DNA from: Lunularia cruciata
Lineage: Eukaryota > Streptophyta > Marchantiopsida > Lunulariales > Lunulariaceae
Length of the DNA: 64,000 nt
Assembly: GCA_948567375.1 (NCBI GenBank)
Contig: OX419762.1
Span: 59,997,034 to 60,061,033, forward strand
Reading direction: 5' to 3'
Below, in pieces: positions 10,845 to 21,700 of this stretch. Below the pieces are notes generated by a model. The model was not told the origin of the DNA. It did not search any database and was given only the letters and a program-made list of their open reading frames with translations. The position numbers and the translations under genes were made by a program. Each line of letters begins with the position of its first letter. Within the stretch, counting starts at the first letter, position 1.

Positions 10845-11392
10845 AAGGAGGGAGGTCTGTAATACCAAGGGTTAGCCATATGATCTAGATGTGAGAATTG
10901 GTTTGGTAACATCTGGAAGGATGTTACACATGATGGACTTAACAGATCAGAAAGAGGTATCACCAAAAGGGGACTTCTACTAATAGAGTAGGAACCGAAA
11001 TATGCCTGAAATCTTTGAAGGCAATTTTGGAGGCCTAAACGGATGAATTAGGCCTCAAAAATGTGTAGATCCCCCCCTCAATTGGAGGAAAGGCTGGCCT
11101 TTTCTCCCCCCTGGTTTGTCTCGTCGAGAGCGTTCCAATGGTACCTTACTCATGTGATTCTGAGATTCCTACAGGAAGATTCCCTAAAAGATTCCCTCTG
11201 GTCAAAGCTCATTTGACCAACCAGATAGGACCTAGACCAGACAGGTCACCCATCCAAGTAAGTAATCCAAGGGTGGAGCTTGCTTACATGTCACCTATCT
11301 GTGTCCCTAATCCTCTGGTGGAGCTTCCTTGGAGAAGATCCTCTTTGTCTATATAATAAAGAGAAGGTGCTTCCTTGGGGCATCGAATGTTT
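10845..11392 (+). repeat. Polypurine tract and truncated 3' LTR of element E
   Basis: A purine run AAAAGGAGGGAGG directly follows the pol stop and primes plus-strand synthesis in this superfamily. The 3' LTR starts TGTAATACC at 10858 and matches the 5' LTR until GAATGTTT near 11392. There it fuses to the last codons of element F, losing about 54 bp. Confidence 0.9.
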
Positions 11393-12148
11393 GTACCATA
11401 GAAGGTAGAGAGACCTTCACTTTGAGGACAAAGTGAAAACTTAGTCCGGGGGTAAATGTAACACCCATTTGTGCATGTGTGTGGTATTGTGATATTTAGC
11501 TTGGTATTACAAGTACTTAAGAGATATTATTTATATAGAGATAAATGATGGTTCTATATTAGTCATGATTAGCTAAAGTTAGTCATAGCTAAGATAGAGA
11601 GGACCTTACTTTAGAGGAAGTAGAAAAGATGAGCACCACTATTTTGGATTTTAGTGTGTTGACTTGGTATTATTCCTAGGTGTTTGGTTTTGAGGAAAGA
11701 GTTGAGAACTCTTGGGCCCGCAAGCCTTTTTGTTTTGGATTCTTCTTTAGTCCAAGGATAGCCCATGTGAAGGAATCCTTGACTTAGTGGTTGGGTCAAG
11801 ATAAGACCACATGCTTAGGGGAATATGCTCATGTGAATGGATATTCCTTTCTACTTTTTGACTTTACTTGAATTTTAGTCTAGTAACTTGAGTTACTACG
11901 GTAATTAGTAACTTGAGTACGTAACTATTTCACATGTATATAAACAAGGGGTGAGGAGGTACTCATGATCCTTTCATTTGCAACTGTCTCTCTCTCATTG
12001 AGTTCTCTAGTGAGCAATGTCTTGAGTCTTGGAGTGTTAGCCTTGGAGGAGTATGATGGAGTTGGGGTTCCTTGCCTTCTTAGTCCATGGTGCGCTACCA
12101 TAAAAGCCATTAGAGGTTCATCCTGAGTGAGAGACAGGCCGGCTCACA
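11393..12148 (+). repeat. 3' end and 3' LTR of element F
   Basis: 11393-11413 is the very end of the F polyprotein (YHRR and stop). A short 3' tail and polypurine tract CCGGGGGTAAA follow. The 692-bp LTR runs 11457-12148, TGTAACACCC to GGCTCACA, nearly identical in layout to the LTRs of C, J and K. A TATA box (TATATAAACA) lies near 11937. The right flank (12149 onward) is element G1. Confidence 0.92.
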
Positions 12149-13970
12149 GGACAAACTTCTTTCAACAAGTACTCTACTCCATCAAAGACTCGTAAGCTCT
12201 CAGCATGCTTTGGCTCTTCTTCTCTCACTTCTTCAACTGGAGCTTTACTCCAAAGTCTTAATCTTCTAACTCTCATAGGTACTTCATCTGAACTTTCCCC
12301 CTCCTCCACTACCAAACTTACATTGCTCACTTCTGCCCCCACAATAGTATAACTCCTTCTCTCTCTTCTACCTCCCTGAACTTCCACCTTTGGCTCAGCC
12401 TCCAGAGTTTCTTCTATCTCCAAAGTGGGTAATTTATGACATAGGTTTCCTCCTTTGTCCATCTGATCAATCGCTGCATGGAACTCTTGCATTTCCTTAT
12501 AAGCATTGTCTTATCCTCATTTCTGAACTTCCACCTCCCCTTCACTTCCATTGCTTGACTCTTCACTTTGCAGCGTCAACTCCGGCTCTTCTTCTTCTCT
12601 CAAATATTCTATTTTGTACTCGGCTTCACTTTCCAATTCTTTTGCTCTTGACAACTCATCAAGCGCTATGACTTCTTGCCTCAGGTTCACCTTCCTCACC
12701 TTCTTTGGCTTAACTGGCAACAAACTCTCCTCCAAATGACTTTGATTCCTTGTCTTAGTGATGGTCACTACTACTCTTAGATACTACCTTGTGTGTGCAT
12801 AGTGCTCATCACTACTTTGAATCTATCAGATGTACTGCTGTTCCTCGTCATCTGCAGTCTTTTGTAAGTCTGGATGACAATGTGACATCTTTCTTCACTC
12901 AAAATCCTTTATCAAATTCGGTCCAAAGTAGAAATGGGTAGCAAATGGCAACACCACACTTTGATGCAACACCACACTTTGATGAAAGCACTTCACTCAA
13001 TTTATTGGTGTGCTTGCAAACATCTAGTGGAAGAAGACTACCTAATGCTTCATTACATAAGTTGTGTGATTGGGCTTGAAGAGTGCCATCATTGCCCCAA
13101 CAATGCTTCACCTGACTTGTTCTTGATAGGTATCTACCTTGTATCCATTCTTTGTGCATGGCTCCCTAAAAGAATGACAAATTTCATCTTTCTCTTCCGC
13201 AAACTCTCCTTTCCCAAGAAATGTGGCCCCAATTTCATCACCGCCCTCTCTTCCCAACACCAACCTCCAATCCAAGTCTTTTCATTGAGCCGGATTACCT
13301 CTCTTCCCTTCATTCTCATGTCCCTCCTTACAATCACTTGATGCTACTTCTGCCATGAACCTTAGAAAACTCAAATTCCAAGAACTCATCTTTTCCTTCT
13401 TTGGCATTGTGTGATCTCTTATGTGTGGTAATTGAAAGATAATTCTACCGTCTCTTGGTCTTAAGATCCTAACTCCTTCAAACTTGTTAAACATCAAACA
13501 CTCAACCTGCTTGGGTATAGGCACTCCTTTAGGTCAATTGCTCAGTGGCTTAGGATACTTGTGGGACAATTCAAAATCCCCTCAACAAAGTCCTGATTAT
13601 AGTTCTTTGTTGATCAACCATTCCTCCATCACTCATCATTGAAACACATCCCTTCTACATGACTTCCTCTTGGCATTATCCAAGTTAGTGATTTGCGCCT
13701 TGAATGCCATTTCTTTGCATGTAATTTCTTGATTTACCCCTCCAAAGGGAAGTTTTTATGCCGTCTTTGCATTGGGTTGATCACCCTGAGACAAAGTTCC
13801 CTTACTTTGAGTTTCACTAGCCGGGTCTGATCTGAGTACTTGGCTTCTGACTCAGAGTCACGTTACTTTGGGTTTCAACCAAAAGACACAAATCTTTTGC
13901 TTCCAATGCCATTTGGATTCAATACACCTTTGTCTGTACACTTCTTCAAAATGGAATAGAAACAAAAAAA
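12149..13970 (-). pseudogene. Element G1: decayed LTR fragment with remnants of the LTR-encoded protein
   Basis: Diverged relative of the G2 LTR. On the minus strand it retains pieces of the same protein in the same order: FNKFEGVRIL and EGHENEGKRGNPA (13524-13282), KHCWGNDGT near 13100, EEEPELTLQSEES (about 12590), and SSDEVPMRVRRLR with DGVEYL (about 12290-12170). The LTR start on the minus strand, TGTGGTATCCAC, is at 13970. Many stops; no product expected. Flanks: element F on the left, methyltransferase-family leader DNA on the right. Confidence 0.75.
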
Positions 13971-14364
13971 ATGAAAAATGTGGATACCACATCAATCTTC
14001 ACTTGTTGTCCTAGTGAGTAGCCCACTATTATCAATAAAATTATAGCTTTGGCTAGGAGAGGCAATTGGATCCCATTCTTGGTGATCCTGGTAGCTTAGG
14101 ACATAGATATAAACTCCTATTGTGTCAAATGGTGGTAGAGTTAATCTCGTGTTGATTTATGAGATGGAGTGTTTTCATTTAAATTTCTTGTGATTGAAAC
14201 CTCTCCATTGCCTAATTCTTGTTTGTGCACCACATTTGTGTGAGGTGCCCTGAATTTAGAGCATTGGTGCTCTAGTGTGCTTTAGGTGGCGAGGCTAAAG
14301 TGATGACCAATCAGAGTACCTTTGGTTCTCTCCAGTGAGGTAGGAAGTGATGACCTACTACTTG
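13971..14364 (+). repeat. Leader fragment of a methyltransferase-family element
   Basis: No gene. The stretch around CACTTGTTGTCCTAGTG to GAAGTGATGACC is a second copy of 15290-15655. It is the reverse complement of the leader of element B around 41030-41370. It is cut by G1 on the left and joins D LTR sequence near 14365. Confidence 0.7.
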
Positions 14365-15769
14365 TTGACAATCGGATTTTGTGTTTGGAGTATTGACTAC
14401 ATGGTGGAGCCTATCATTACTTAGCATCATTCACACCTTTGGATGTGCCATCAGTGGGACCATTAGGATTGGAGACCAAGGGGATATACTTTCAAAGTCC
14501 AATTCTAGAGAGCTCACTTCTCAAATGTTGAGCCTTTGAGTTCATGGCTATGGTAGATAGAGGCCAGCAAGCATCACCTGGATTCTCTTAGCTAGAGTGG
14601 GTGTGGCTTCACCATAATTAGTGCCAAGTTGTTGGTAAAAATTTGAGTGATAGATCAAGTACTAATCTGATTGAGTTGTATGAACAAACAGATAACATCA
14701 GAGAAGTGATGTCAAGGGGAAATTGGGTGTAGGGATTGAAGGTGTTGGTAGTATCTCCAAGCCTTGTGATCATTGGGAGCTTGATCATGATTCAAATTTT
14801 CCCTACGACTAATCATGTGCAGAAGGTCTTCAAATTGATGCCAATTTGGCAATGAAGCAGATGGTGTGCAGAAGCGCTGGCCAAAATTTTAATGAGAAGA
14901 TAGTCAATTCAAGCAATGGTGTTTGTTTTGAGCTAAAAAGGTGAAAGCAAGACCAATTTGGTGCAAGTTGAGCTCAAAAAGTGAAATTGAAGATTTTGGC
15001 CAGATTTGGAGGAGTTTTGCTAGATTTAGAAAAGGTTCAAAGTGGCAAATTTAGGCTAGATTTAGAGGAGTTTTGCTAGATTTGGAGACAGTTCAAAGTG
15101 GCAAGAAAAAGGCCTTAGTTGGGTATTTAGAGGCTTCAAGGCATAACTATGTGGCTATAAAGGCCAGCTAGTTTAGAGTAGTTTTTGATCATTATTTGGT
15201 ACAATCTGGCTACCCTGCTAGATTGTGTGCAATAGGGTTTGACCCTTAGATATCTAGTTCCTAGATTTAGATTGGTGCCCTAGCCAGTTGGTCCACACTC
15301 ACTTGTTGTCCTAGTGACTGTTCCACTATTATCTATACACTTGTAGCTTTGGCTAGGAGAGACAAATTGATCCCATTCTTGGTGATCTTGGTAGCTTAGG
15401 AAGTAGACAACTTGTATTATGTCAAGTAGTGATAGAGTTAGTCGAGTGTTGATTTTATGAGTGGAAGGTTTTCATTTAGATTTCTTATGATTGAACCCCT
15501 TCCATTCTTTACTTCCTATTTGTGCACCATGTTTGTGTGAGGAACCTTGGCTTTAGAGCGTTGGTGCCTTGGTGTGCTCTTGGTAGTGAAGCTAGAGTGA
15601 TGACCAGTCAAACTAGTGAGGTAGTCTCTCTAGTGAGGTAGGAAGTGATGACCTATAGATCATGAGAGTGCATGTTGTGATGGTAGGTTATAAGTTGCCA
15701 TTTCCCAAAGTGTAGTTGTTGTAGTTGGAGCTACATTAGTCAGTGACGTTCAGTTGGTAGTGTTGGCAC
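14365..15769 (+). repeat. LTR remnant and leader of element D
   Basis: 14365-14693 is a diverged piece of the methyltransferase-family LTR (compare 4262-4610), followed by CATCAGAGAAGTGATGTCAA, as in B. 14700-15769 is the non-coding leader, aligning in reverse with 40864-42150. I see no gene in it. Its primer site is not obvious. Confidence 0.72.
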
Positions 15770-16472
15770 TTGGTGGTGATTCTAGTTGTGGCTTCAATTT
15801 TTGGTTACTTGGTCACAACGGATTTCTTTGGGGATTCCAAAGGAGATAGTGCTATAGTACATAATATTTTAACTTGGAGTGGCGCTTGGTATAAGCCTGT
15901 ATCTCAGGTCCTAGTGAGGAAGGAGATTGACTCTGAACTAGAGTTGGATATATGAGTTGATTTAGTTGAGAGTGCACTTGGTGTATCCGCACTATTGTTG
16001 TGGGACATGGACAAGATTTATAAGGCCTCCAAAGGCCCCAGACATTACTTTGGTACAATGGGTACCATTGAGTTGGATGATTTCATCCAAGAGTCTGATA
16101 GTTGGTATGATTTGTAATAGATGCGGAACCCGACATTGTTCACACCCTTCATAGCATAGGAGGGGTTGTTTCATGACTTGGAGGCTCTACTGATAGACAA
16201 CTACCATGATTCAAGAAAGCTCACTTAGAGGAGATTGAGCTATGGAGACAATATTGATCTTTGAACTATGTCTCTATCACTTCAAGCTTAGTTTCTAGGG
16301 AGAGATTGGTTGTACCCACTAGTAGTGGAGGTACAACAATAGGAGGTTGTTTAGTACCAGGTTTTAATGCCATGGTAGAGTTCTTTCAGTGTTTGAGGTA
16401 GAACTACTAGGGAGTGCAAACTAACAAGCTGAGGAACTTGCAAGAGTTTCAATGGAAGTTTGAAGAGAGGCT
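15770..16472 (+). pseudogene. gag of element D, first part (broken)
   Basis: Aligns with the gag of B (40863 downwards): TTDFFGDSK, KEIDSELELD and further homologous DNA up to CAAGAGTTTCAATGG. Stops are frequent. The gene is interrupted at 16472 by element C, with TSD GGCT at 16469-16472 and 23835-23838, and resumes at 23835. Confidence 0.75.
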
Positions 16473-17163
16473 TATAACACCCATTTGTGCATGTGTGTGG
16501 TATTGTGATATTTAGCTTGGTATTACAAGTACTTAAGAGATATTATTTATAGAGATAAAGGATGGTTCTATATTAGTCATGGTTAGCTAAAGTTAGTCAT
16601 TGCTAAGATAGAGTGGACCTTACTTTAGAGGAAGTAGAAAAGATGAGCACCACTATTTTGGATTTTAGTGTGTTGACTTGGCATTATTCCTAGGTGTTTG
16701 GCTTTGAGGAAAGAGTTGAGAACTCTTGGGTCCGCAAGCCTTTTTGTTTTGGATTCTTCTTTATTCTAAGGATAGCCCATGTGAAGGAATCCTTGACTTA
16801 GTGGTTGGGTCAAGATGAGACCACATGCTTAGGGAAATATGCCCATGTGAATGGATATTCCTTTCTACTTTTTGACTTTACTTGACTTTTAGTCTAGTAA
16901 CTTGAGTTACTACGGTAATTAGTAACTTTGGTATGTAACTATTTCACAAGTATATAAAAAAGGGGTGAGGAGGTACTCATGATCCTTTCATTTGCAACTA
17001 TCTCTCTCTCATTGAGTTCTCTAGTGAGCAATGTCTTGAGTTCTTGGAGTGTTAGCCTTGGAGTAGTATGATGGAGTTGGGGTTCCTTGCCTTCTTAGTC
17101 CATGGTGCGCTACCATAATAGCCATCAGAGGTTCATCCTGAGTGAGAGACAGGCCGGCTCACA
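16473..17163 (+). repeat. 5' LTR of element C
   Basis: Starts TATAACACCC (TG mutated to TA) and ends GGCTCACA. A TATA box, TATATAAAAA, is at 16951-16960. Upstream are near-palindromic GTAACTTGAGTTAC and repeated TTAGTCAT/TTAGCTAA motifs, seen in all LTRs of this family and possibly promoter elements. Confidence 0.92.
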
Positions 17164-17167
17164 TTTT

Positions 17168-17185
17168 TGGTTCCGTTGCCGGGAC
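17168..17185 (+). other. Primer binding site, tRNA-Asp-like
   Basis: TGGTTCCGTTGCCGGGAC, four bases after the LTR. It differs at a few positions from the tRNA-Asp complement used by Athila/Tat elements (TGGCGCCGTTGCCGGGGA). J has the same sequence at 34070-34087 and I a similar one at 58310-58327. Confidence 0.75.
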
Positions 17186-17204
17186 CTCTCTAGAAGGCAA
17201 GATA

Positions 17205-17375
17205 ATGTTCCGCATCCAATTCTACATTAGGCAAAAGGAGGCTATGAGAGCTCACTTGGAGAGAACATTAGGAGAGGAGAGGGCTGAACTTATGTTAGAG
17301 AACCAAGATCCATTTTTATACCCTGTAGTTCATTATGATGTCTTTGAGGTGATTTTTTACATCTTGTACACATGA
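17205..17375 (+). CDS. Leader micro-ORF of element C, 56 aa
   Basis: Intact frame starting 20 bases after the primer site: MFRIQFYIRQKEAM, then RAHLERTLGEE, DPFLYPVVHYD and YILYT. Conserved in J (33880-34050) and I (58347-58517), with mainly conservative changes. It resembles the leader ORFs of the unrelated families E and H. An upstream in-frame ATG inside the LTR exists but would translate the primer site, so I prefer the ATG at 17205. Function unknown. Confidence 0.6.
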   Translation: MFRIQFYIRQKEAMRAHLERTLGEERAELMLENQDPFLYPVVHYDVFEVIFYILYT

Positions 17376-18022
17376 GAGGAATTGGAGAGATTGTGTGAGG
17401 TGGATTGCAGATTTTGGGGATTAAGGTGATTTTGGGAAAGATCTCAAGTTTGAGATCTAGACTTGAGATTTCTACACATGATAGCTTGGGTTATCTTTCA
17501 GTTAGCACACTTAAAATTATTGTGAGAGCTTCTATGCGCACTGGGCTAGAATTTTTGAAAGTTGATAGGGTAAAGTGCTCCCGCAACTGCATGCTCTCTA
17601 GAAAATTGTACAGAGTCTGCCATTTCTTCAATTTTCAGTAAATTGTCCTGAAAATTTCTAAGAAAATTCAGTGCATTGTATCCTATCTGCTGCCACAAAA
17701 ATTAGAGAGAGATCGTTCTTGCGCAGAGAGAAATGAGTTTTTGAAGTGAGGGGGGTGGTTTTCAGACCAAATCTGAAATATGGGTGCTGAATAGAAAGGT
17801 GTCTAGGCCAAATGGCTCAATGAAAAGATCTGAAATTTTGCAGATAGGGAAGCCCTAGAGTTGTTATCAAGTGTGCAAAATTTCAGAGGACTATGACATA
17901 TTGGTTGGGAGATTTGAGTGACATTGTGAGGAAGGGTCAATTCTGCAGAGTGGAGATCTCATGCATGAGAAGTTTGAGATCAACAAAAAGCATGTTTGAG
18001 TGTTTAGATTCATCTTGGGAAC

Positions 18023-18496
18023 ATGGAGGGCCATCAAGAGTGGAAATTGAGATTATGCAAGGTTCCCCAAGGGTTTGAGGTGATTGTAAGGGTAGATTTG
18101 AGGAAAAGAGAGTTTACAATAGAATTTGAAGAGAGTGTTGAGAGGATCCAAAAACCTACACCACTTGGAGGAAAGAGTGAGTCTAAGTGCTTTCTATGTG
18201 GAGAGAAGGGACATAAGGCAAGTTCATGTCCATTGACCTTTGAGAGCAAGAGATTGAGGGAAAGGAGAGGCTTACTTGACTTGGGTTTGCATGTTGGACC
18301 TTCTTCACCAAGATTGGGAGGGAGGAGATCTAAGACCAAGGAGTTGTGTGAGGTTTGTGGAGTTGAAGGACTTACAAAAGGACATGAGTGTAGTGGAGTA
18401 AAAGCACTTTTGGAAACTTTGGTGAAGGATCTTGGAGAGAGTCTTAGTACAGCTACAGAAATACTACCACCTTCATCAGCTAGTTCTCAAGATTAG
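18023..18496 (+). CDS. Zinc-knuckle ORF upstream of gag (ORF0), 157 aa
   Basis: Intact in this otherwise broken element and the same length as in J (32757-33230). It has a CCHC knuckle, CFLCGEKGHKASSC at residues 56-69, and a second Cys/His cluster (CEVC...HEC, residues 109-123). The middle is basic and the tail is Ser-rich. Gag of this family has its own separate CCHC knuckle, so this is an extra nucleic-acid-binding-type protein encoded between leader and gag. I do not recognise a named family. The start ATG follows an in-frame TAG 21 bases upstream, so a longer form is unlikely. Confidence 0.65.
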   Translation: MEGHQEWKLRLCKVPQGFEVIVRVDLRKREFTIEFEESVERIQKPTPLGGKSESKCFLCGEKGHKASSCPLTFESKRLRERRGLLDLGLHVGPSSPRLGGRRSKTKELCEVCGVEGLTKGHECSGVKALLETLVKDLGESLSTATEILPPSSASSQD

Positions 18497-18735
18497 TGAT
18501 GGAGATAATCTTTCAACTTATGGATAAACTATCCATGAGAGTTAGATTAATATGCACTCTAGGATTTGATGTTGCTATAGAAATCTTGGAGCAACCTGAA
18601 CCGTTTTTTTCCCTAGAGTGGATTATTCTCAGATGGTGTTAATCATGTATATACTCTTTTAGCTATAGAGTGAGAGAAAAGAAAAGAGAAAAAAATAAAA
18701 ATTTTGAGAGAAAAGAAAGATAGTGAGGGGTTAAG

Positions 18736-21700
18736 ATGAGAAAACTTCCAGTTTTCTTGGGCAAGGATGGAGAAGATGTGGAGGCCTTTGTGAGAGACTT
18801 CAAGAGAGCTTGCATAGGAAACAATGAGAGGAGGAAGAATGAGTGGGCCTCATTATTACCAGATTTCTTTGAGAATGCAGCACTTACATGGTATGAGTCA
18901 GAATACCAAAAGAGAGAGGAGAGATGAGGAAGAGGAGTCTTGGGAGACTTTGACTTCAGCACTCATTGAGAACTTTCTTCCTGATGAGAGTTATGAGAGA
19001 TTGATGAGTGAGGTAACATTTCTCATTTCCTAATGGATCAGAATGTAGGGAGAGGGCCTAGGAGTTATGGAAACTATCCATATAGAGGAGGCCAACCAGC
19101 CAACAATTTCAATGATAGAAATTGTTTTGGTTGTGGAGGAAGAGGCCATATCCAAAGGAATTGCCCAAATTCCACTTACCATGGAGGAAGGAGTTATGAG
19201 GGAGCCAATAGAGGGAAAGAGGGAGGTAGTGAAACCCAAGTGGCTCCTAATCCCAACAAAGGTAAGGGGATAGCATCCATAGATGTGGTTGAGAGCAAGT
19301 ATGAGAAGGGAGAGTGCTCAAACTCCAAGGGTCTTAATTTGGAGCTTTTGGCACAAGAGAAGAAGAGAGCTCGTTTTGCAGAGGATGTTCACTCTTCTCA
19401 AGGATTTACTTCAAGCAAGGATACTCCTATGTCTACTAGGAGCACTCGCACCTCAACACCATCAACAATAAAGACTCCAAGGAAGAAGTTGGGGATGGAG
19501 GACTTCTTGATCTCAAAGCAACAATGGAACTACAATGTGTTGGAGGATGTTGGTAGTCACAAGGCTAACATCACAGTGGGCCAATTAAATGCTTTGAACC
19601 CTACCTTGAGAAAGGAGCTTAGAGGTGGTTTGAGTTCTACAAGGAGCTAAAGAAAGCAAAAGTTCCAGTATCAATGGGGGTGGTGGATGCCAAGCCAGCA
19701 CCATGGGAGGCTTGTGAATATGCCTCCAAGATTGATGTGAGAGTGAACGGTCACAACATCAAGGATGCATTGGTTGATGGAGGATCAGCAGTGAATGCCA
19801 TGTCAGAAAGGTTGATGAAGAAGTTGGGTATGACACCCTCAAGACCTTCAACATTTGTGGTGAGCATGCCAAACAAGCAACAAGTTTGACCAGTAGGGGT
19901 GATGGATAAGGTTGTAGTTTCAGTTATGGGAGTTCAAAATCTCATGACTTTCCAAGTCTTGAAGGATTCAAGCTATGACTTACTTCTTGGGAGGCCATGG
20001 TTGAGAGCAGCACGCACAACTGATCGATGGCACAAAGGGTACTTGAGGATTGGGCCATCAAACCATAGAGTCACTATTCCTATGACTAACACCACCAACA
20101 CTTCACATTCAGATACCCCATCTTCTGATTATTGGGAATCAGATTCTAAAGAAGGAGCTTCAGATGTGGACACAAGCATGGAAGAGGAGACTTCCACGGA
20201 GGAGGATGAATCTGATTCAGATGTGTATCCTTTGTGTGCTATGGATTTTTCACCTAAGCCAGAGGTTTTGAAGGACCCAGATAAATCACCATTGACACTT
20301 GAGGAGGTAGAGAGAAGGTTATCTACCCTCAAGTATGGCCCAAATGTTAGCAAGGAGGAGAAGGTGAGATTTGAGGAGATTTTCCGCAGGTTCATCCATG
20401 TGTTTGCTTTTAGTTACAAGGATTTGAAGGAAGTCACCTTGGAGGAGCACAAGATAGAGGTGGATTCACATGCAAGACCAATCCGCCAAAAGCAACGTCA
20501 CATTAGCCCACCAATATCTTTGGTTGTGAAGGAGGAGATTGATAAGCTCAAGGAGGCTGGATTTATCTTTGAGGTGGAGAATTCAGAATGGGTGTCTCCA
20601 ATTGTCATTGTGAAGAAAAAGAATGGCAAGCTTCAGGTATGTGTGGACTACAAGAAGCTCAATGCTGTTACCAAGAAGGACTACTACCCATTGCCATTCA
20701 TTGATGAGATCTTGGAGGAGGTTGCAGGTCATGAGAGGTACAATTTTGGAGATGGTTATAGTGGATATAACCAAATCAAGATTGCACCAGAGCATCAACA
20801 ACTCACCACATTCACCACACCTTGGGGAACTTACGCTTTCAAGGTCATGCCTTTTGGGCTTTGCAATGCTCCAGCCACATTCCAACGGTTCATGAACAAG
20901 GTATTTGAACCTTTCATTGGGAAATTTGTTGTGAGAGATTTCATTGATGACTTTTGTGTCTATGGGAGCAAGGAGGAGCACTTTGAGCACCTAATCAAAG
21001 TATTGCAACGCTTGGATGAGGCAAATGCATCACTCAACCCAGAGAAGTACATTTTTGGATGTGAAGAAGGTCTACTTTTGGGGCACATCATCTCCAAGGA
21101 TGGAATAGCAGTTGATCGTGAGAAGGTGAGGAAATCTCAGACCTTCCATTCCCTTCAAGCTTGACAAAGTTACGCCATTTCTTGGGAATGGTTGGGTACT
21201 ATAGGAGGTTCATCTTCTCATTTTCCAAACAAGGCTTATGCATTGACCATCTACATGAAGAAGGGTGTAGATTACATGGTGATTTTGGAAGACAAGGAGG
21301 CTCTCACAGCTTTTGAGGAGCTCAAGCAATCCCTTGTTGTAGCTCCAATTCTTGCTAAACCTGATTGGAGTAAGCCTTTCATCCTCTACACTGATGCTTC
21401 TAATGTAGCTATAGGATGCACTCTTAGTCAATTAGACCAAGATGGGCATGATCATCCAATAGCTTATGCTAGTAGGCAGATGGTTTCAGTAGAGAAGAAC
21501 TACTTTGTCACGGAGAGAGAAGGGTTGGCAGTGATCTTTGGTCTCAAGAAGTTTAGACACTACTTGATTGGAGGGAAAGCCACAATTGTCACGGATCACA
21601 AGGCTTTGAAGTACATCTTCAACAAGCCTAATGTTGAAGGGAGACTAGCAAGGTGGATGATACTCTTGTTTGAGTATGACTACACAATTGAGGATAGGCC

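Larger units (their letters stand above)
5146..11392 (+). mobile_element. Element E: chromodomain Ty3/gypsy retrotransposon (chromovirus)
   Basis: 5' LTR, tRNA-iMet type primer site, two leader micro-ORFs, gag, and pol in the order PR-RT-RNase H-IN-chromodomain, then a polypurine tract and a 3' LTR. The last ~54 bp of the 3' LTR and the adjoining ~200 bp of host element F are missing, so no TSD can be read. Several stops in gag and in the first part of pol make the copy non-functional, although 8475-10844 remains open for 789 codons. Confidence 0.95.

Noticed and set aside
11611-12110. Repeated 61-62 aa minus-strand frames in every J-family LTR
   Set aside because: They recur only because the LTR recurs. 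They lie across the promoter in antisense and have no recognisable features.
17142-17204. Longer version of the leader micro-ORF starting inside the LTR (MRDRPAH)
   Set aside because: It would translate the end of the LTR and the primer site. The same start also appears at solo LTR and LTR-junction positions (26975, 36368), where it is clearly fortuitous.
18663-18962. Host genes between elements
   Set aside because: Every interval could be assigned to an element LTR, leader or coding remnant. No frame with non-retroelement features apart from the captured domains was found.
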